Positions 9,260 through 17,780 are shown, numbered from the stretch's first letter. The stretch: DNA of 64,000 nt from Nocardia takedensis NBRC 100417 (GCF_000308695.1 NZ_BAGG01000092.1:28756-92755); one strand, 5' to 3'. Made by a program: numbers and translations. The notes: generated by a model from the letters alone, not told the origin.

Positions 9260-9282
9260 CCCCTCCTCCCTCGGCAACTGTC

Positions 9283-9309
9283 AGCGGCGGCGATCTCCCG
9301 ACCGCCGCT
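9283..9309. terminator. Hairpin between convergent DUF5997 and vapC
   Basis: AGCGGCGG and CCGCCGCT form an 8-bp perfect stem between the two converging genes. No T-run follows, so intrinsic termination is uncertain. Confidence 0.35.
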
Positions 9310-9324
9310 TGCAGCTGTCAGCCC

Positions 9325-9732
9325 TCACAAACGCCGAATGTCGATTTCGGTCAGTTCAGGCAGCACACGGGAGACCGTGGTGAAGTCATTGTCCGCGTGC
9401 AGCACCGTGAGCCCGTGATGGACCGCAGTAGCGCACAGCACCAGATCGAGGGGCCCTGGGCCGCGATGTTGCCCGTGCTGCGTGAGCTTGTACTGGGCCA
9501 TCTCAGCCCACCGCCACGCATCCTTGGGCACGGGAACCGGCTCGAACAAACTGTTCATCTCGGAATCCATCTGGTCGCGGTCCACAGGGCCTTGTGCCGA
9601 GAAAAGGAACTCGAGCCGGGTGGGTGCGCACACATTGATCGAGCCGGTCTCCAGGACGGAGAACAGCTTCGCGCGTGTCCCCTTGTCGCGGAGCAGGTTC
9701 CAGATACCGGATGTATCCACCAAGTACTTCAC
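9325..9732 (-). CDS. vapC: VapC-type PIN-domain ribonuclease toxin
   Basis: A 135-residue PIN-domain protein. The conserved acidic residues that bind metal are visible: D6 (VDTS), E41, D96 (PLDLVLCATA) and D114/D116 (HADNDF). VapC toxins stop growth by cutting tRNA or rRNA. Its GTG start overlaps the vapB stop by 4 nt, so the two are translationally coupled. All catalytic positions are intact, so the toxin looks active. The specific RNA target cannot be read from the sequence. Confidence 0.92.
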   Translation of the reverse strand: MKYLVDTSGIWNLLRDKGTRAKLFSVLETGSINVCAPTRLEFLFSAQGPVDRDQMDSEMNSLFEPVPVPKDAWRWAEMAQYKLTQHGQHRGPGPLDLVLCATAVHHGLTVLHADNDFTTVSRVLPELTEIDIRRL

Positions 9733-9956
9733 ACATCGCCCCGCTGAGCAGCCTTTCGGGCATCGTATGCCGCGATCGCCGCGTCGAAATCGCCGGCCTC
9801 GGCTCTCGCGACAAGCCGTTCCAGCGCTTCAGCACGCTTCAGCCGTTGGACTGCCTCACGCAGGGCGGTGTTGACAGTGTCCTTCTTCGTCTTGGTCCCG
9901 AACAGCCGCATGGCGTCAGCCAACAGCGCCGGATCCACCTCGATATTGGTCGCCAC
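9729..9956 (-). CDS. vapB: VapB antitoxin
   Basis: A 75-residue antitoxin partner of the downstream VapC. The N-terminus (MATNIEVDPALLADAMRLFG) followed by TKKDTVNTALREAVQRLKR is the ribbon-helix-helix-like type II VapB form. The C-terminal part is the toxin-binding segment. It starts at GTG with a GAAAGGA sequence upstream and is preceded by a palindrome that probably serves as its own operator. Antitoxin first with a 4-nt overlap is the usual vapBC layout. Confidence 0.9.
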   Translation of the reverse strand: MATNIEVDPALLADAMRLFGTKTKKDTVNTALREAVQRLKRAEALERLVARAEAGDFDAAIAAYDARKAAQRGDV

Positions 9957-10668
9957 GACAGCATCCTTTCATTGCACAACACGAGTGTGTCTGTTGTGCG
10001 CTATGTGCATGGTAGCTCGCTGAAGCCCCCGAAGCAGCAGACGGTTCTACGACTCTTGTCGACGTGTCGACGCGACTCGAACGCGTCCACCGCAGCAGCA
10101 GCACGCCCACGGACTCACGGCGATCTGTCGCCCGCAGCATCAGCGGGCAGTGCTTCGGGACACGATGTTCCTCGTGCGCGAACTCCCTCTCGGTATGGAT
10201 CAGCCGGGCAACCGTTCGCCCGAGATCGGTCGTGTAGTCGAGTCCGTGCGCGTCACCTGTCGTCTCGGCGGCGAGTTGGGCGAGACGCAATCCTGTTCCA
10301 TCCCAGGGCAACCGCGGCCACACGAGAGCTATCCGTTGGGCTGGTTCCACCGCCGCGCCCGACCCTGAGCGGGGTGCCCGCGGGCCGGTCAACCAATCGT
10401 TCCCCACAGGCTCGGCAATCCCCACGGCGCGCAGGATTCGCAGGGCACTCCGCCGTTCCTCTTCTGCTGCGCGCTGTTCGACCGCCTGCGTTTCCCGACG
10501 AACAGTCAGCTTCCGTCCATCCATGAGCTCGACGAATTGCCGTACGGTCAAACCGTGCTCGGCAAGGGCGAGAGCGAGCGCGCGCAACGTCACCGCCTTG
10601 TTGCCGACTTCCCAACCGGTGCCGAGCAATCGGGCTACCTGCGTGCGCTGTTCGGGCGTCAAACTCAC
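9916..10668 (-). CDS. Hypothetical protein, possibly with a decayed 3' end
   Basis: An open frame of 250 codons from GTG at 10668. The first 190 or so codons have the high third-position GC of real genes here and encode a soluble, helix-rich protein (for example RALALALAEHGLTVRQFVEL). The last 60 codons run through the vapBC promoter and operator and into vapB itself, and their composition is not protein-like. The natural stop may therefore have been lost by a frameshift near 10100. No family was recognised. A role in the toxin island is possible but unsupported. Confidence 0.42.
   Translation of the reverse strand: MSLTPEQRTQVARLLGTGWEVGNKAVTLRALALALAEHGLTVRQFVELMDGRKLTVRRETQAVEQRAAEEERRSALRILRAVGIAEPVGNDWLTGPRAPRSGSGAAVEPAQRIALVWPRLPWDGTGLRLAQLAAETTGDAHGLDYTTDLGRTVARLIHTEREFAHEEHRVPKHCPLMLRATDRRESVGVLLLRWTRSSRVDTSTRVVEPSAASGASASYHAHSAQQTHSCCAMKGCCRGDQYRGGSGAVG
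9974..9999 (-). promoter_or_regulatory. vapBC operator palindrome
   Basis: A perfect inverted repeat with arms GCACAACA (9974-9981) and TGTTGTGC (9992-9999) around a 10-nt spacer. It lies 18 nt upstream of the vapB GTG. On the minus strand TACCAT (10009-10014) is a reasonable -10 box, so the palindrome would cover the transcription start. VapB proteins usually autorepress by binding such sites. Confidence 0.7.
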
Positions 10669-10856
10669 ACTCAGAGAGCCACTTTCCAGCCCCCCGCCAC
10701 GCGAGACACGTCTACGAATGGCATCGAGAACAGGGATTTACAAATGCCCTGACCGGCAGTGACGGCCCCGGCGCCTGCTTGAAACGGGCACCGCCACCCG
10801 CCGACACCCTCGCCTTGGCTGGCTGATCAGCCTCATCGAGCACAACGTCACGATCA

Positions 10857-10891
10857 CTAGTGAATTACTAGCCTTCTAGGTTAGACTTCTA
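10857..10891 (+). promoter_or_regulatory. AbiE operon promoter with palindromic operator, leaderless start
   Basis: An AT-rich island in GC-rich sequence. CTAGT (10857-10861) and ACTAG (10867-10871) form an inverted repeat. A direct repeat TAGCCTTCTA (10869-10878) and TAGACTTCTA (10882-10891) follows. TAGACT at 10882-10887 is a -10 box 7 nt before the ATG at 10895. AbiEi antitoxins are known to repress their own promoters through repeats, so this is a likely AbiEi operator. Confidence 0.6.
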
Positions 10892-10894
10892 ATA

Positions 10895-11560
10895 ATGATT
10901 GAGCCGGAATTGGAAGATCCAGGGTATAGGCAGGCCGGTATTCGCCCGGAACTGGCGCGCCTACCGCTGCGCACGCTCACCGCCCAGCACGTAACCGCCA
11001 TCTACCAGCATCCCCATCAACAGCTAGCGAAACTCGCGGCTCGCGGGCTTCTGCATCGCGCCGCCTACGGCTACTACATCGTCGTACCCCAAGACCGCGT
11101 CGACCAGCCCTGGCAGCCCGAACTCGAGGCCGCCGCCGCCGGCATAGCCACGGCGATGTTCGGTCCCGAACGCGCAATCCTCATGGGCGTCAGCGCCGCC
11201 CGGGTCCTCGGCGCAATCCCTCGCGCCCTGGCGGTCGCCGTCGTGGCAGTCCCCAAACAGCGCGCCGCCCTGCAACTCACGGACCGGGACGCCACCATCC
11301 GCTTCGTCACCCGTGACATCGACCGCCTCGATGCCGAACTCATCCGCACAGAACTAGGCCCAACCCTCGCCACCACGCCCGAACAGACCGTCCTCGACCT
11401 CGCCCACCGACCAGGCCTCGGCGACGCCGACACCGAAATACCGACGGCAATCCGCACTCTCTACCGCCTCTGCGACACCGACCGACTAACCGAGCTCGCC
11501 ACCGAACAGCGCCTGCGTGCCGCACTCAACCGTGCCGAGGACATCGTGGAGAACCGGTGA
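10895..11560 (+). CDS. AbiEi-like antitoxin of a type IV toxin-antitoxin pair
   Basis: A 221-residue protein. The N-terminal region (LTAQHVTAIYQHPHQQLAKLAARGLLHRAAYGYYIV, residues about 28-64) is a winged-helix of the AbiEi type, followed by the conserved middle domain with the GVSAARVLGAIPRAL segment. In type IV systems AbiEi does not bind the toxin directly; it represses the operon and counters the toxin's effect. Its stop overlaps the start of the AbiEii gene by 4 nt. The composition is slightly less GC-rich than the neighbours, which fits acquired DNA. Confidence 0.85.
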   Translation: MIEPELEDPGYRQAGIRPELARLPLRTLTAQHVTAIYQHPHQQLAKLAARGLLHRAAYGYYIVVPQDRVDQPWQPELEAAAAGIATAMFGPERAILMGVSAARVLGAIPRALAVAVVAVPKQRAALQLTDRDATIRFVTRDIDRLDAELIRTELGPTLATTPEQTVLDLAHRPGLGDADTEIPTAIRTLYRLCDTDRLTELATEQRLRAALNRAEDIVENR

Positions 11561-12156
11561 CACTCGACCCCGACGAACGCGCAGCGACCGCCACCGAATT
11601 CGGAGTCGCGCACGCCCAAGTCGAACGCGACTACCTGATCTCACTCATACTCGGCCATCTGAGCAGCACACATGCCGAATCCCTCATCTTCTTCGGCGGT
11701 ACCGCACTAGCTCGCACCCACCTGCCGAACGGCCGCCTCAGCGAAGACATCGACCTCATCGCCATTACACCTCGCTCCCGCCTGGCCGCCGAACTCACGC
11801 GCACTTTGCCGCGCTCTGTACAGCGCCAATTCGGCCGACTGGAGTGGGAAACCAGCCTCAGCGCCGTCATCGATACCGAACCGGCCCGGCTGATCACCCC
11901 GGACGGCAGAATCGGTATCAAGATCCAGCTACTCTCCAGGACCGGCACAACCCGATGGCCCACGGAACCGCGCCGTCTCACCCAGCGCTACCGCAACACC
12001 TCACCCGCTACCCTGTCCGTCCCCACCCGCCCCGCCTTCGCCGCCGCGAAAGCCGTCGCCTGGTACGACCGCGCCGCCCCAAGAGATCTCTGGGATCTCT
12101 GGGCCCTCGCAAGAATAAACGCCATCGACCATGAGGCCGCCACCCTTTTCCAATGA
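11557..12156 (+). CDS. AbiEii-family nucleotidyltransferase toxin, truncated by an in-frame TGA
   Basis: The 199-codon frame encodes the nucleotidyltransferase core of an AbiEii/AbiGii toxin: FFGGTAL at about 45-51 and the catalytic DxD pair in LSEDIDLI (D64, D66). Such toxins transfer nucleotides to RNA acceptors. The frame ends at TGA 12154-12156, but the same frame then continues as clear coding sequence for 62 codons to TGA 12343-12345, for a natural length near 262 residues. A CGA (Arg) to TGA change would explain the stop. The catalytic motifs are upstream of the stop, so partial activity cannot be excluded, but the C-terminal helical domain is lost. Confidence 0.85.
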   Translation: MTLDPDERAATATEFGVAHAQVERDYLISLILGHLSSTHAESLIFFGGTALARTHLPNGRLSEDIDLIAITPRSRLAAELTRTLPRSVQRQFGRLEWETSLSAVIDTEPARLITPDGRIGIKIQLLSRTGTTRWPTEPRRLTQRYRNTSPATLSVPTRPAFAAAKAVAWYDRAAPRDLWDLWALARINAIDHEAATLFQ

Positions 12157-12345
12157 CTTGGTCCCACCAACAAACCCCCACAACCCTGGCAATTCGCCAC
12201 CGCCCCAAGCGAAGCTCAATGGCATGCACAACTCGCAGGCCAAACCCGACTCGAGGTGACTGCCGCTCACGCACTCCGCCTCGTTCGCGACGCCTGGACA
12301 AGCGCCGCACCACCGCCGGACCGACAGCGCCCGGTGCCGAGCTGA
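12157..12345 (+). pseudogene. Severed C-terminal part of the AbiEii toxin
   Basis: Sixty-two sense codons directly following the TGA at 12154, in the same frame. The translation begins LGPTNKPPQPWQF and continues with a helix reading LEVTAAHALRLVRDAW, which is what AbiEii family C-termini look like. It has no start codon or ribosome binding site of its own. Confidence 0.7.
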
Positions 12346-12575
12346 CTGCGAGCGGAACGGTCTAACCCGCAGCCCGTAGAATCACGACAGGCGCCAAGCG
12401 CCGTGGGGCGAGCCAAGTTGCGCACAACATGGTTCGTGACCAGCAAGTACTTCGACCGACCAGCAAACAGACCAAACGCCTGTTGACTCCCGATATTTCC
12501 AATTATGGGTTACGGCGGACCGACACTTCAGCAATGCCACGCCTACCCCCAAGGTGCCGACGGCGTAGTAGCGCG

Positions 12576-13685
12576 TCAGTTTTCGGCGGCGAGTTGTCCG
12601 CAGGCGGCGGCGATCTCTTGGCCGCGGGTGTCGCGGACGGTGCATGGCACGCCCTGCTCGTTGACGCGACGAACGAATTCGCGTTCGACAGGCTTGGGGG
12701 CGGCGTCCCATTCGCTGCCCGGTGTCGGGTTCAGCGGGATGACATTGACGTGGACCCGCGAGCCCAGCGCCTTGTGCAACTTCTTGCCGAGCATGTCGGC
12801 CCGCCAGGGCTGATCGTTGACGTCGCGGATCAGCGCGTACTCGATCGAGACGCGGCGGCCGGACTTGTCGGCGTAGTAGCGGGCCGCGTCGAGGACCTCG
12901 GCGACCGGCCAGCGGTTGTTGACCGGGACCAAGGTGTCGCGGAGTTCGTCGTCGGGAGTGTGCAGGGAGACCGCGAGGGTGACCGAGAGGTCCTCGTCGG
13001 CGAGCTTGCGGATGGCCGGGGCCAGGCCGACGGTGGACACCACCACGTTGCGCTGGGAGATCCCGAGACCGTCCGGCGCGGGCGAGGTGATCCGGCGGAC
13101 GGCGTTGACCACCCGCTTGTAGTTCGCCAGCGGCTCACCCATCCCCATGAACACGATGTTGGACAGCCTGCCCGGTCCGCCCGCCACTTCGTCGTCGCGC
13201 AGGGCCGCCGCGGCCGCGCGCACCTGGTCGACGATCTCCGCGGTCGACAGGTTCCGGTCCAGTCCGCCCTGGCCGGTCGCGCAGAACGGGCAGGCCATGC
13301 CGCAGCCCGCCTGGCTGGAGATGCACAGGGTGTTGCGGTCGGAGTAGCGCATCAGCACGCTCTCCAGCAGGGTGCCGTCGTGCGCGCGCCACAGCGTCTT
13401 GCGGGTCTGACCGTCGTCGCAGGCCACATGCTTGACCACCGACAGCAGCGGCGGGAACAGGGCCTCGCCGATCGCCGAGCGAACCGGGGCGGGCAGATCG
13501 GTCATCCGCTCCGGGTCGGCCTCCAACCGCGCGTAGTACTGCCGGGCGATCTGATCGGCACGGAACTTCGGCAGACCGAGTTCGGCCATCACCGCTGTGC
13601 GGCCGTCCGCGTCCAGATCGGCGAGATGGCGCGGCGGCATACCGCGGCGCGGGGCGTCGAACACGAGGGGCAGCGAGACGGTCAT
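12576..13685 (-). CDS. rlmN: 23S rRNA (adenine-C2)-methyltransferase / tRNA A37 C2-methyltransferase
   Basis: A radical SAM enzyme that methylates C2 of A2503 in 23S rRNA and A37 in some tRNAs. From the ATG at 13685, with GGGGGA just upstream, the protein has 369 residues. The cluster cysteines are C128-x3-C132-x2-C135 (CGMACPFC). The two extra catalytic cysteines of the family map to C121 (CISSQAG) and C362 (AACGQL). Upstream codons to 13931 are open but lack protein-like sequence. It is syntenic with Rv2880c. Confidence 0.95.
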   Translation of the reverse strand: MTVSLPLVFDAPRRGMPPRHLADLDADGRTAVMAELGLPKFRADQIARQYYARLEADPERMTDLPAPVRSAIGEALFPPLLSVVKHVACDDGQTRKTLWRAHDGTLLESVLMRYSDRNTLCISSQAGCGMACPFCATGQGGLDRNLSTAEIVDQVRAAAAALRDDEVAGGPGRLSNIVFMGMGEPLANYKRVVNAVRRITSPAPDGLGISQRNVVVSTVGLAPAIRKLADEDLSVTLAVSLHTPDDELRDTLVPVNNRWPVAEVLDAARYYADKSGRRVSIEYALIRDVNDQPWRADMLGKKLHKALGSRVHVNVIPLNPTPGSEWDAAPKPVEREFVRRVNEQGVPCTVRDTRGQEIAAACGQLAAEN

Positions 13686-13851
13686 AGTTCCCCCATTCTC
13701 GCATTCGGTCGCTTCGTCGCGTATTCCGGCCGCTACGGGGTACCGCGGGAGGGCGAGGTGAACGCACGCCGGACCGGGCACGGAACGGCGACATGATTCG
13801 GGACGGCACGAAATGCGTGCCCCCGACGAAGCGGTCGGAGATGATGCACAG

Positions 13852-14184
13852 ATGTCCACCAACGCCGAAGATCTACCCGGCGACCACCCGACGGTCGACC
13901 CGCCCACCGCGGCCACCGTCCCGACGGTCACCGGTAAGAAGACCTCGATCTCCTCGCGTACCGGCTACGCCTGGATGGGCTTGGTCGTGGGGACGCTCAT
14001 CCTGGTCGTGCTGCTCATCTTCATCCTGCAGAACTTGCAGAGCGTCCAGGTGAGCCTGTTCTTCTGGGAGTTCAACCTGCCGATCGGCGTGGCCGTGCTG
14101 CTCTCGGTCATCCTCGGCGCACTGGTCATGGCCCTGGTCGGCGGCCTGCGCATCATGCAGTTGCGGCGGGTCGCCAAACACTGA
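13852..14184 (+). CDS. LapA-family (DUF1049) small membrane protein
   Basis: About 110 residues from the ATG at 13852; a longer frame from 13813 is open. A hydrophilic N-terminus of about 40 residues precedes two membrane helices. Between them is the family signature QNLQSVQVSLFFWEFNLPIG, and the second helix ends in LRIMQLRRVAK. In Gram-negative bacteria LapA helps control LPS assembly; the role in an actinobacterium without LPS is unknown. It is convergent with cdsA. Confidence 0.8.
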   Translation: MSTNAEDLPGDHPTVDPPTAATVPTVTGKKTSISSRTGYAWMGLVVGTLILVVLLIFILQNLQSVQVSLFFWEFNLPIGVAVLLSVILGALVMALVGGLRIMQLRRVAKH

Positions 14185-14202
14185 GGCGGGCGTCCACCCC
14201 GC

Positions 14203-15267
14203 TCAGAGCAGGGTGGACAGCACCAGCCAGGACACGAACGCCGACGGCAGCATCGAATCGAGGCGATCCATGATGCCGCCGTGACCGGGCAGCAAGGTGC
14301 CCATGTCCTTGATGCCCAATTCGCGTTTGACCTGCGATTCGATCAGGTCGCCGACGGTGGCCACCAGCACCAGACCGACGCCGAGCACGACGCCGATCAT
14401 CGAGTTCGCCTCCAGCAGCAGCGTCACCGTCAGCAACCCGCCGATCACGGCGAAGACCAGCGAACCGCAGAAACCCTCCCAGGATTTCTTCGGGCTGATC
14501 GAGGGCACCATCGGGTGCTTGCCGAACAGCACGCCCGCCACGTAGCCGCCGACGTCGGAGCACACGACCAGGATCATGAACGTCAGCACCCGCAGGTTGC
14601 CGTCGGGTTCGAGCAGCAGCAACGTCGCGAACGAGGCCAGCAGCGGAATCCAGGACAGGGTGAACAGGGCGATGGCGGTATCGCGCAGGAAGTTGCGCGG
14701 CGCCGTGCGCAGACCGTGGTCGAACAACCGCCACACCATGCACACCAGCGCCGTCGCGGCGAACGCTCCGGCCACACCGCTCGCACCGTAGGGCCAGCCC
14801 AGCCAGAACACCGCCTGACCGCCGACGATCAGCGGAATCCGTGGCACCAGCACGTCGGCCTCGCGCAGTCGCTTGGCCACCTCCCAGGTGGCCACGCCAA
14901 CCGCCGCGCCCGCCACCGCGATGAACACTTTCGGCACGAACAGCAGGATCGCGATGAGCGAGAGCCCCAGACCGAACCCGACCGCCAGCGCCGCGGGCAG
15001 ATTGCGCCCGGCGCGCGAACCCGACGGCGGCGCGGCGGCCGGCGCCGCGGGCACCTCCCGGTCCACGAGGTCGTCGGCGGGCCGCCCGACACTCGGGGCG
15101 TCGCCGGAATATCCGTGCGGCGCATCAGGTGTGCCGATGGCCGGTGTCGGCTCGTCGGCCGCACCGGTCGAGGCGGCTTTCTCGGCCACGATTGTCCCGT
15201 CGCTCAACTCGTCGTTCCGTTCGTCCCCCGCCCTGGCGGGTCCTCGGCTCTCCCCGGTCTGCGGCAT
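14203..15267 (-). CDS. cdsA: Phosphatidate cytidylyltransferase
   Basis: Makes CDP-diacylglycerol from phosphatidate and CTP, the branch point for cardiolipin, phosphatidylinositol and PIM lipids. The 354-residue protein has a disordered charged N-terminus of about 85 residues, then 7-8 membrane helices. The CDP-alcohol signature is complete near the C-terminus: SQVKRELGIKDMG, LPGHGGIMDRLDS (about 305-335). The ATG at 15267 has GGGAGGG upstream. It lies 48 nt downstream of frr and is probably in the pyrH-frr-cdsA operon. Confidence 0.95.
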   Translation of the reverse strand: MPQTGESRGPARAGDERNDELSDGTIVAEKAASTGAADEPTPAIGTPDAPHGYSGDAPSVGRPADDLVDREVPAAPAAAPPSGSRAGRNLPAALAVGFGLGLSLIAILLFVPKVFIAVAGAAVGVATWEVAKRLREADVLVPRIPLIVGGQAVFWLGWPYGASGVAGAFAATALVCMVWRLFDHGLRTAPRNFLRDTAIALFTLSWIPLLASFATLLLLEPDGNLRVLTFMILVVCSDVGGYVAGVLFGKHPMVPSISPKKSWEGFCGSLVFAVIGGLLTVTLLLEANSMIGVVLGVGLVLVATVGDLIESQVKRELGIKDMGTLLPGHGGIMDRLDSMLPSAFVSWLVLSTLL

Positions 15268-15315
15268 GTGCGGTGCCCTCCCTACCTCCTCGGCCCGCCG
15301 CGCCTGTCCGGTGCC

Positions 15316-15873
15316 TCAGACCTCGAGCAGTTCAGCTTCCTTGTGCTTGACCAGTTCATCGATCTGACCGACGTACTTGGCCGTGGTCTTGTCGAGCTCT
15401 TTCTCGGCCCGGCCGACCTCGTCCTCCCCCGCTTCGCCATCCTTCTGGATCCGCGACAATTCGTCCATGGCCTTGCGGCGGACGTTGCGGATCGCGACCT
15501 TGGCGTCCTCACCCTTGCCCTTGGCCTGTTTGGCCAGCTCGCGGCGGCGTTCCTCGGTCAGCTGCGGCACCGAGATCCGGATGATGTCGCCGTTGTTGGT
15601 GGGATTCACCCCCAGGTCGGAATTGCGGATCGCGGTCTCGATCGCGCCCAACTGGGACTGCTCGTAGGGCTTGATCACCACCATGCGCGGTTCGGGCACC
15701 GTGATGCTCGAGACCTGGGTGATCGGCGTCGGCGAACCGTAGTAGTCGATGACGACCCGCTGGAACATGCCGGGGTTGGCCCGGCCGGTCCGGATGCTTC
15801 CGAGATCGTCCTTCGCCACCGAGACGGCTTTCTCCATCTTCTCCTCGGCATCGAAGAGGGCTTCATCAATCAC
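15316..15873 (-). CDS. frr: Ribosome recycling factor
   Basis: With EF-G, splits post-termination ribosomes. The 185-residue length is standard. It starts MIDEALFDAEEKMEKAVSVA and shows the domain II motif GRANPGMFQRVVIDYYGSPTP and the conserved TEERRRELAKQAKGKGEDAK helix. The GTG start at 15873 has GGAGG upstream. It follows pyrH by 49 nt. Confidence 0.97.
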   Translation of the reverse strand: MIDEALFDAEEKMEKAVSVAKDDLGSIRTGRANPGMFQRVVIDYYGSPTPITQVSSITVPEPRMVVIKPYEQSQLGAIETAIRNSDLGVNPTNNGDIIRISVPQLTEERRRELAKQAKGKGEDAKVAIRNVRRKAMDELSRIQKDGEAGEDEVGRAEKELDKTTAKYVGQIDELVKHKEAELLEV

Positions 15874-15922
15874 GACCGTTCCTCCACAGCGTCGTCATCG
15901 TCATGATCCGCGGGGCGCGGGG

Positions 15923-16651
15923 TCAGGACCGTACCAGTGTGCCGATGTTCTCACCGGCGACCGCCCGGGCAATGTTGCCCTTCGTCAACAGATTGAACAC
16001 CAGCATCGGCATCTGGTTGTCCATACACAGACTGAAGGCCGTGGCATCGGCGACCTTCAGACCGCGCTCGATCACCTCCTTGTGGGTGATCTCGGTGTAC
16101 AAGGTCGCGCTCGGGTCCACCCGCGGGTCCGCGGAGAACACCCCGTCGACGGCCTTGGCCATCAGCACCACGTCCGCGCCGATCTCGAGCGCGCGCTGGG
16201 CGGCGGTGGTGTCGGTGGAGAAGTACGGCATGCCCATCCCGGCGCCGAAGATCACCACGCGCCCCTTCTCCAGGTGGCGCTTGGCCCGCAACGGCAGGTA
16301 CGGCTCGGCGACCTGCCCCATCGTGATGGCGGTCTGCACGCGGGTATCGATGCCCTGTTTCTGCAAGAAGTCTTGGAGCGCAAGGCTGTTCATCACGGTG
16401 CCCAGCATGCCCATGTAGTCCGAGCGCGCCCGGTCCATGCCGCGCTCCTCGAGTTCGGCCCCGCGGAAGAAATTGCCGCCGCCGATCACCACGGCCACCT
16501 GGATACCGTCCTCGACGACCTCGGCGATCTGCTCGGCCACGGTCTGCACGACATCGGGATCGAGTCCGACGGCGCCGCCGCCGAACATTTCCCCACCCAG
16601 TTTCAGAAGCACGCGGCGATATCCTGGACGTTCGGTCCCGGGTTCCGTCAT
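15923..16651 (-). CDS. pyrH: Uridylate kinase (UMP kinase)
   Basis: Phosphorylates UMP to UDP in pyrimidine nucleotide synthesis. The 242 residues begin MTEPGTERPGYRRVLLKLGGE, the amino-acid-kinase fold start. Other motifs are VVIGGGNFFRG and the DVVLMAKAVDGVFSADPR loop. The ATG at 16651 is chosen because the lysine-rich first strand follows directly and AAGGAG lies 9 nt upstream; the longer frame to 16858 is not protein-like. It is the first gene of the pyrH-frr-cdsA run. Confidence 0.96.
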   Translation of the reverse strand: MTEPGTERPGYRRVLLKLGGEMFGGGAVGLDPDVVQTVAEQIAEVVEDGIQVAVVIGGGNFFRGAELEERGMDRARSDYMGMLGTVMNSLALQDFLQKQGIDTRVQTAITMGQVAEPYLPLRAKRHLEKGRVVIFGAGMGMPYFSTDTTAAQRALEIGADVVLMAKAVDGVFSADPRVDPSATLYTEITHKEVIERGLKVADATAFSLCMDNQMPMLVFNLLTKGNIARAVAGENIGTLVRS

Positions 16652-16902
16652 CGTGCTGGTCTCCTTCGGCGGTGTGGTCTGTCGACACGGCGAGTCATCA
16701 GGCAAAGCGAATACGTCTGCGATCCCGCAACACAGGGCGCGTCCATCCTGCCCTATGCGGTTTCCCGCGGTGCAGAGGACCCCTCGACCTGAGCGGGGCG
16801 AACGGCGCGGAGCACGGCCCGCGTCCCGGTGGCCGCCGAGCGGGGCCGCGCACGGCACGAGTCCGGGCCACCACGATCCGCGAACCGACTACAAGATAGC
16901 GG

Positions 16903-16946
16903 AAAGGCCCCGGATTCAACGAATTACGTTGGATCCGGGGCCTTTT
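16903..16946. terminator. Rho-independent terminator after tsf
   Basis: AAAGGCCCCGGATTCAAC pairs with GTTGGATCCGGGGCCTTT around a 7-nt loop, an 18-bp stem with one mismatch. It begins 10 nt past the tsf stop. T-runs flank it on both strands (TTT after the stem on the minus strand, TTTT on the plus strand), so it can stop transcription from either side. It separates rpsB-tsf from pyrH. Confidence 0.85.
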
Positions 16947-16955
16947 CGACACAGA

Positions 16956-17780
16956 TCAGGACTGGCCGACCTCGAAGCGGGCGAAGCGGGTCACGGTGAC
17001 ACCGGCATCGTCCAGCAGGGCCTTGACCGTCTTCTTGGAGTCGGTGACCGAGGACTGCTCGAGCAGCACGACATCCTTGAAGAAGCCGTTGACGCGACCT
17101 TCGGTGATCTTGGGCAGCGCCGCCTCCGGCTTGCCCTCCTCACGCGCGGTCTGCTCGGCGATCCGACGCTCGTTCTCCACGATGTCGGTGGGCACCTCGT
17201 CGCGGGTGACGTACTTGGCCTTGAGCGCGGCGACCTGCATCGCGGCGCCGCGCGCGGCCTCCGCGGCGGCCTCGCCCTCGCCGGTGTACTCGATCAGCAC
17301 GCCGACGGCGGGCGGCAGATCGGTGGCACGCTTGTGCAGGTAGGTCGCGACCGGGCCGTCGTAGGACACCACGCGACGCAGTTCGAGCTTCTCGCCGATC
17401 TTGGCGGCCAGCTCCTGCAACGCGGCGTCGACCGTGCGGCCGTCCAGCGGCAGCGCCTTGAGCTCGTCCAGATCGGCGGGCTTGGCGGCGGCCGCCGCGG
17501 CCACGATCTGATCGGCCAGGGTCTGGAACTCCGCGTTCTTCGCGACGAAGTCGGTCTCGGAGTTGATCTCGACCAGGACGCCGTCCTTGGCCGCGACCAG
17601 GCCCTCGGCCGTGGCGCGCTCGGCGCGCTTGCCCACGTCCTTGGCGCCCTTGATGCGCAGCACCTCGACGGCCTTGTCGAAATCACCGTCGGTCTCGGCC
17701 AGCGCGTTCTTGCAGTCCATCATCCCGGAGCCGGTCAGCTCCCGGAGCCGCTTCACATCGGCAGCGGTGTAGTTCGCCAT
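16956..17780 (-). CDS. tsf: Elongation factor Ts
   Basis: Guanine nucleotide exchange factor for EF-Tu. The 274 residues begin MANYTAADVKRLRELTGSGM followed by MDCKNAL, the N-terminal UBA-like domain. The core TDFVAKNAEF, which contacts EF-Tu, is at about 78-87. The ATG at 17780 has AAGGAGG upstream; an extension to 17828 is not needed. It is downstream of rpsB in the usual two-gene operon. Confidence 0.97.
   Translation of the reverse strand: MANYTAADVKRLRELTGSGMMDCKNALAETDGDFDKAVEVLRIKGAKDVGKRAERATAEGLVAAKDGVLVEINSETDFVAKNAEFQTLADQIVAAAAAAKPADLDELKALPLDGRTVDAALQELAAKIGEKLELRRVVSYDGPVATYLHKRATDLPPAVGVLIEYTGEGEAAAEAARGAAMQVAALKAKYVTRDEVPTDIVENERRIAEQTAREEGKPEAALPKITEGRVNGFFKDVVLLEQSSVTDSKKTVKALLDDAGVTVTRFARFEVGQS

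Noticed and set aside
9675..10526. A 283-codon plus-strand frame in the toxin island
   Set aside because: It is antisense to vapB and the coding-like part of the unknown ORF, and has no domain or start signal.
12154..12156. TGA in the AbiEii gene as a selenocysteine codon
   Set aside because: No selenocysteine insertion element is evident, the family has no Cys at this place, and Arg (CGA) fits the context better.
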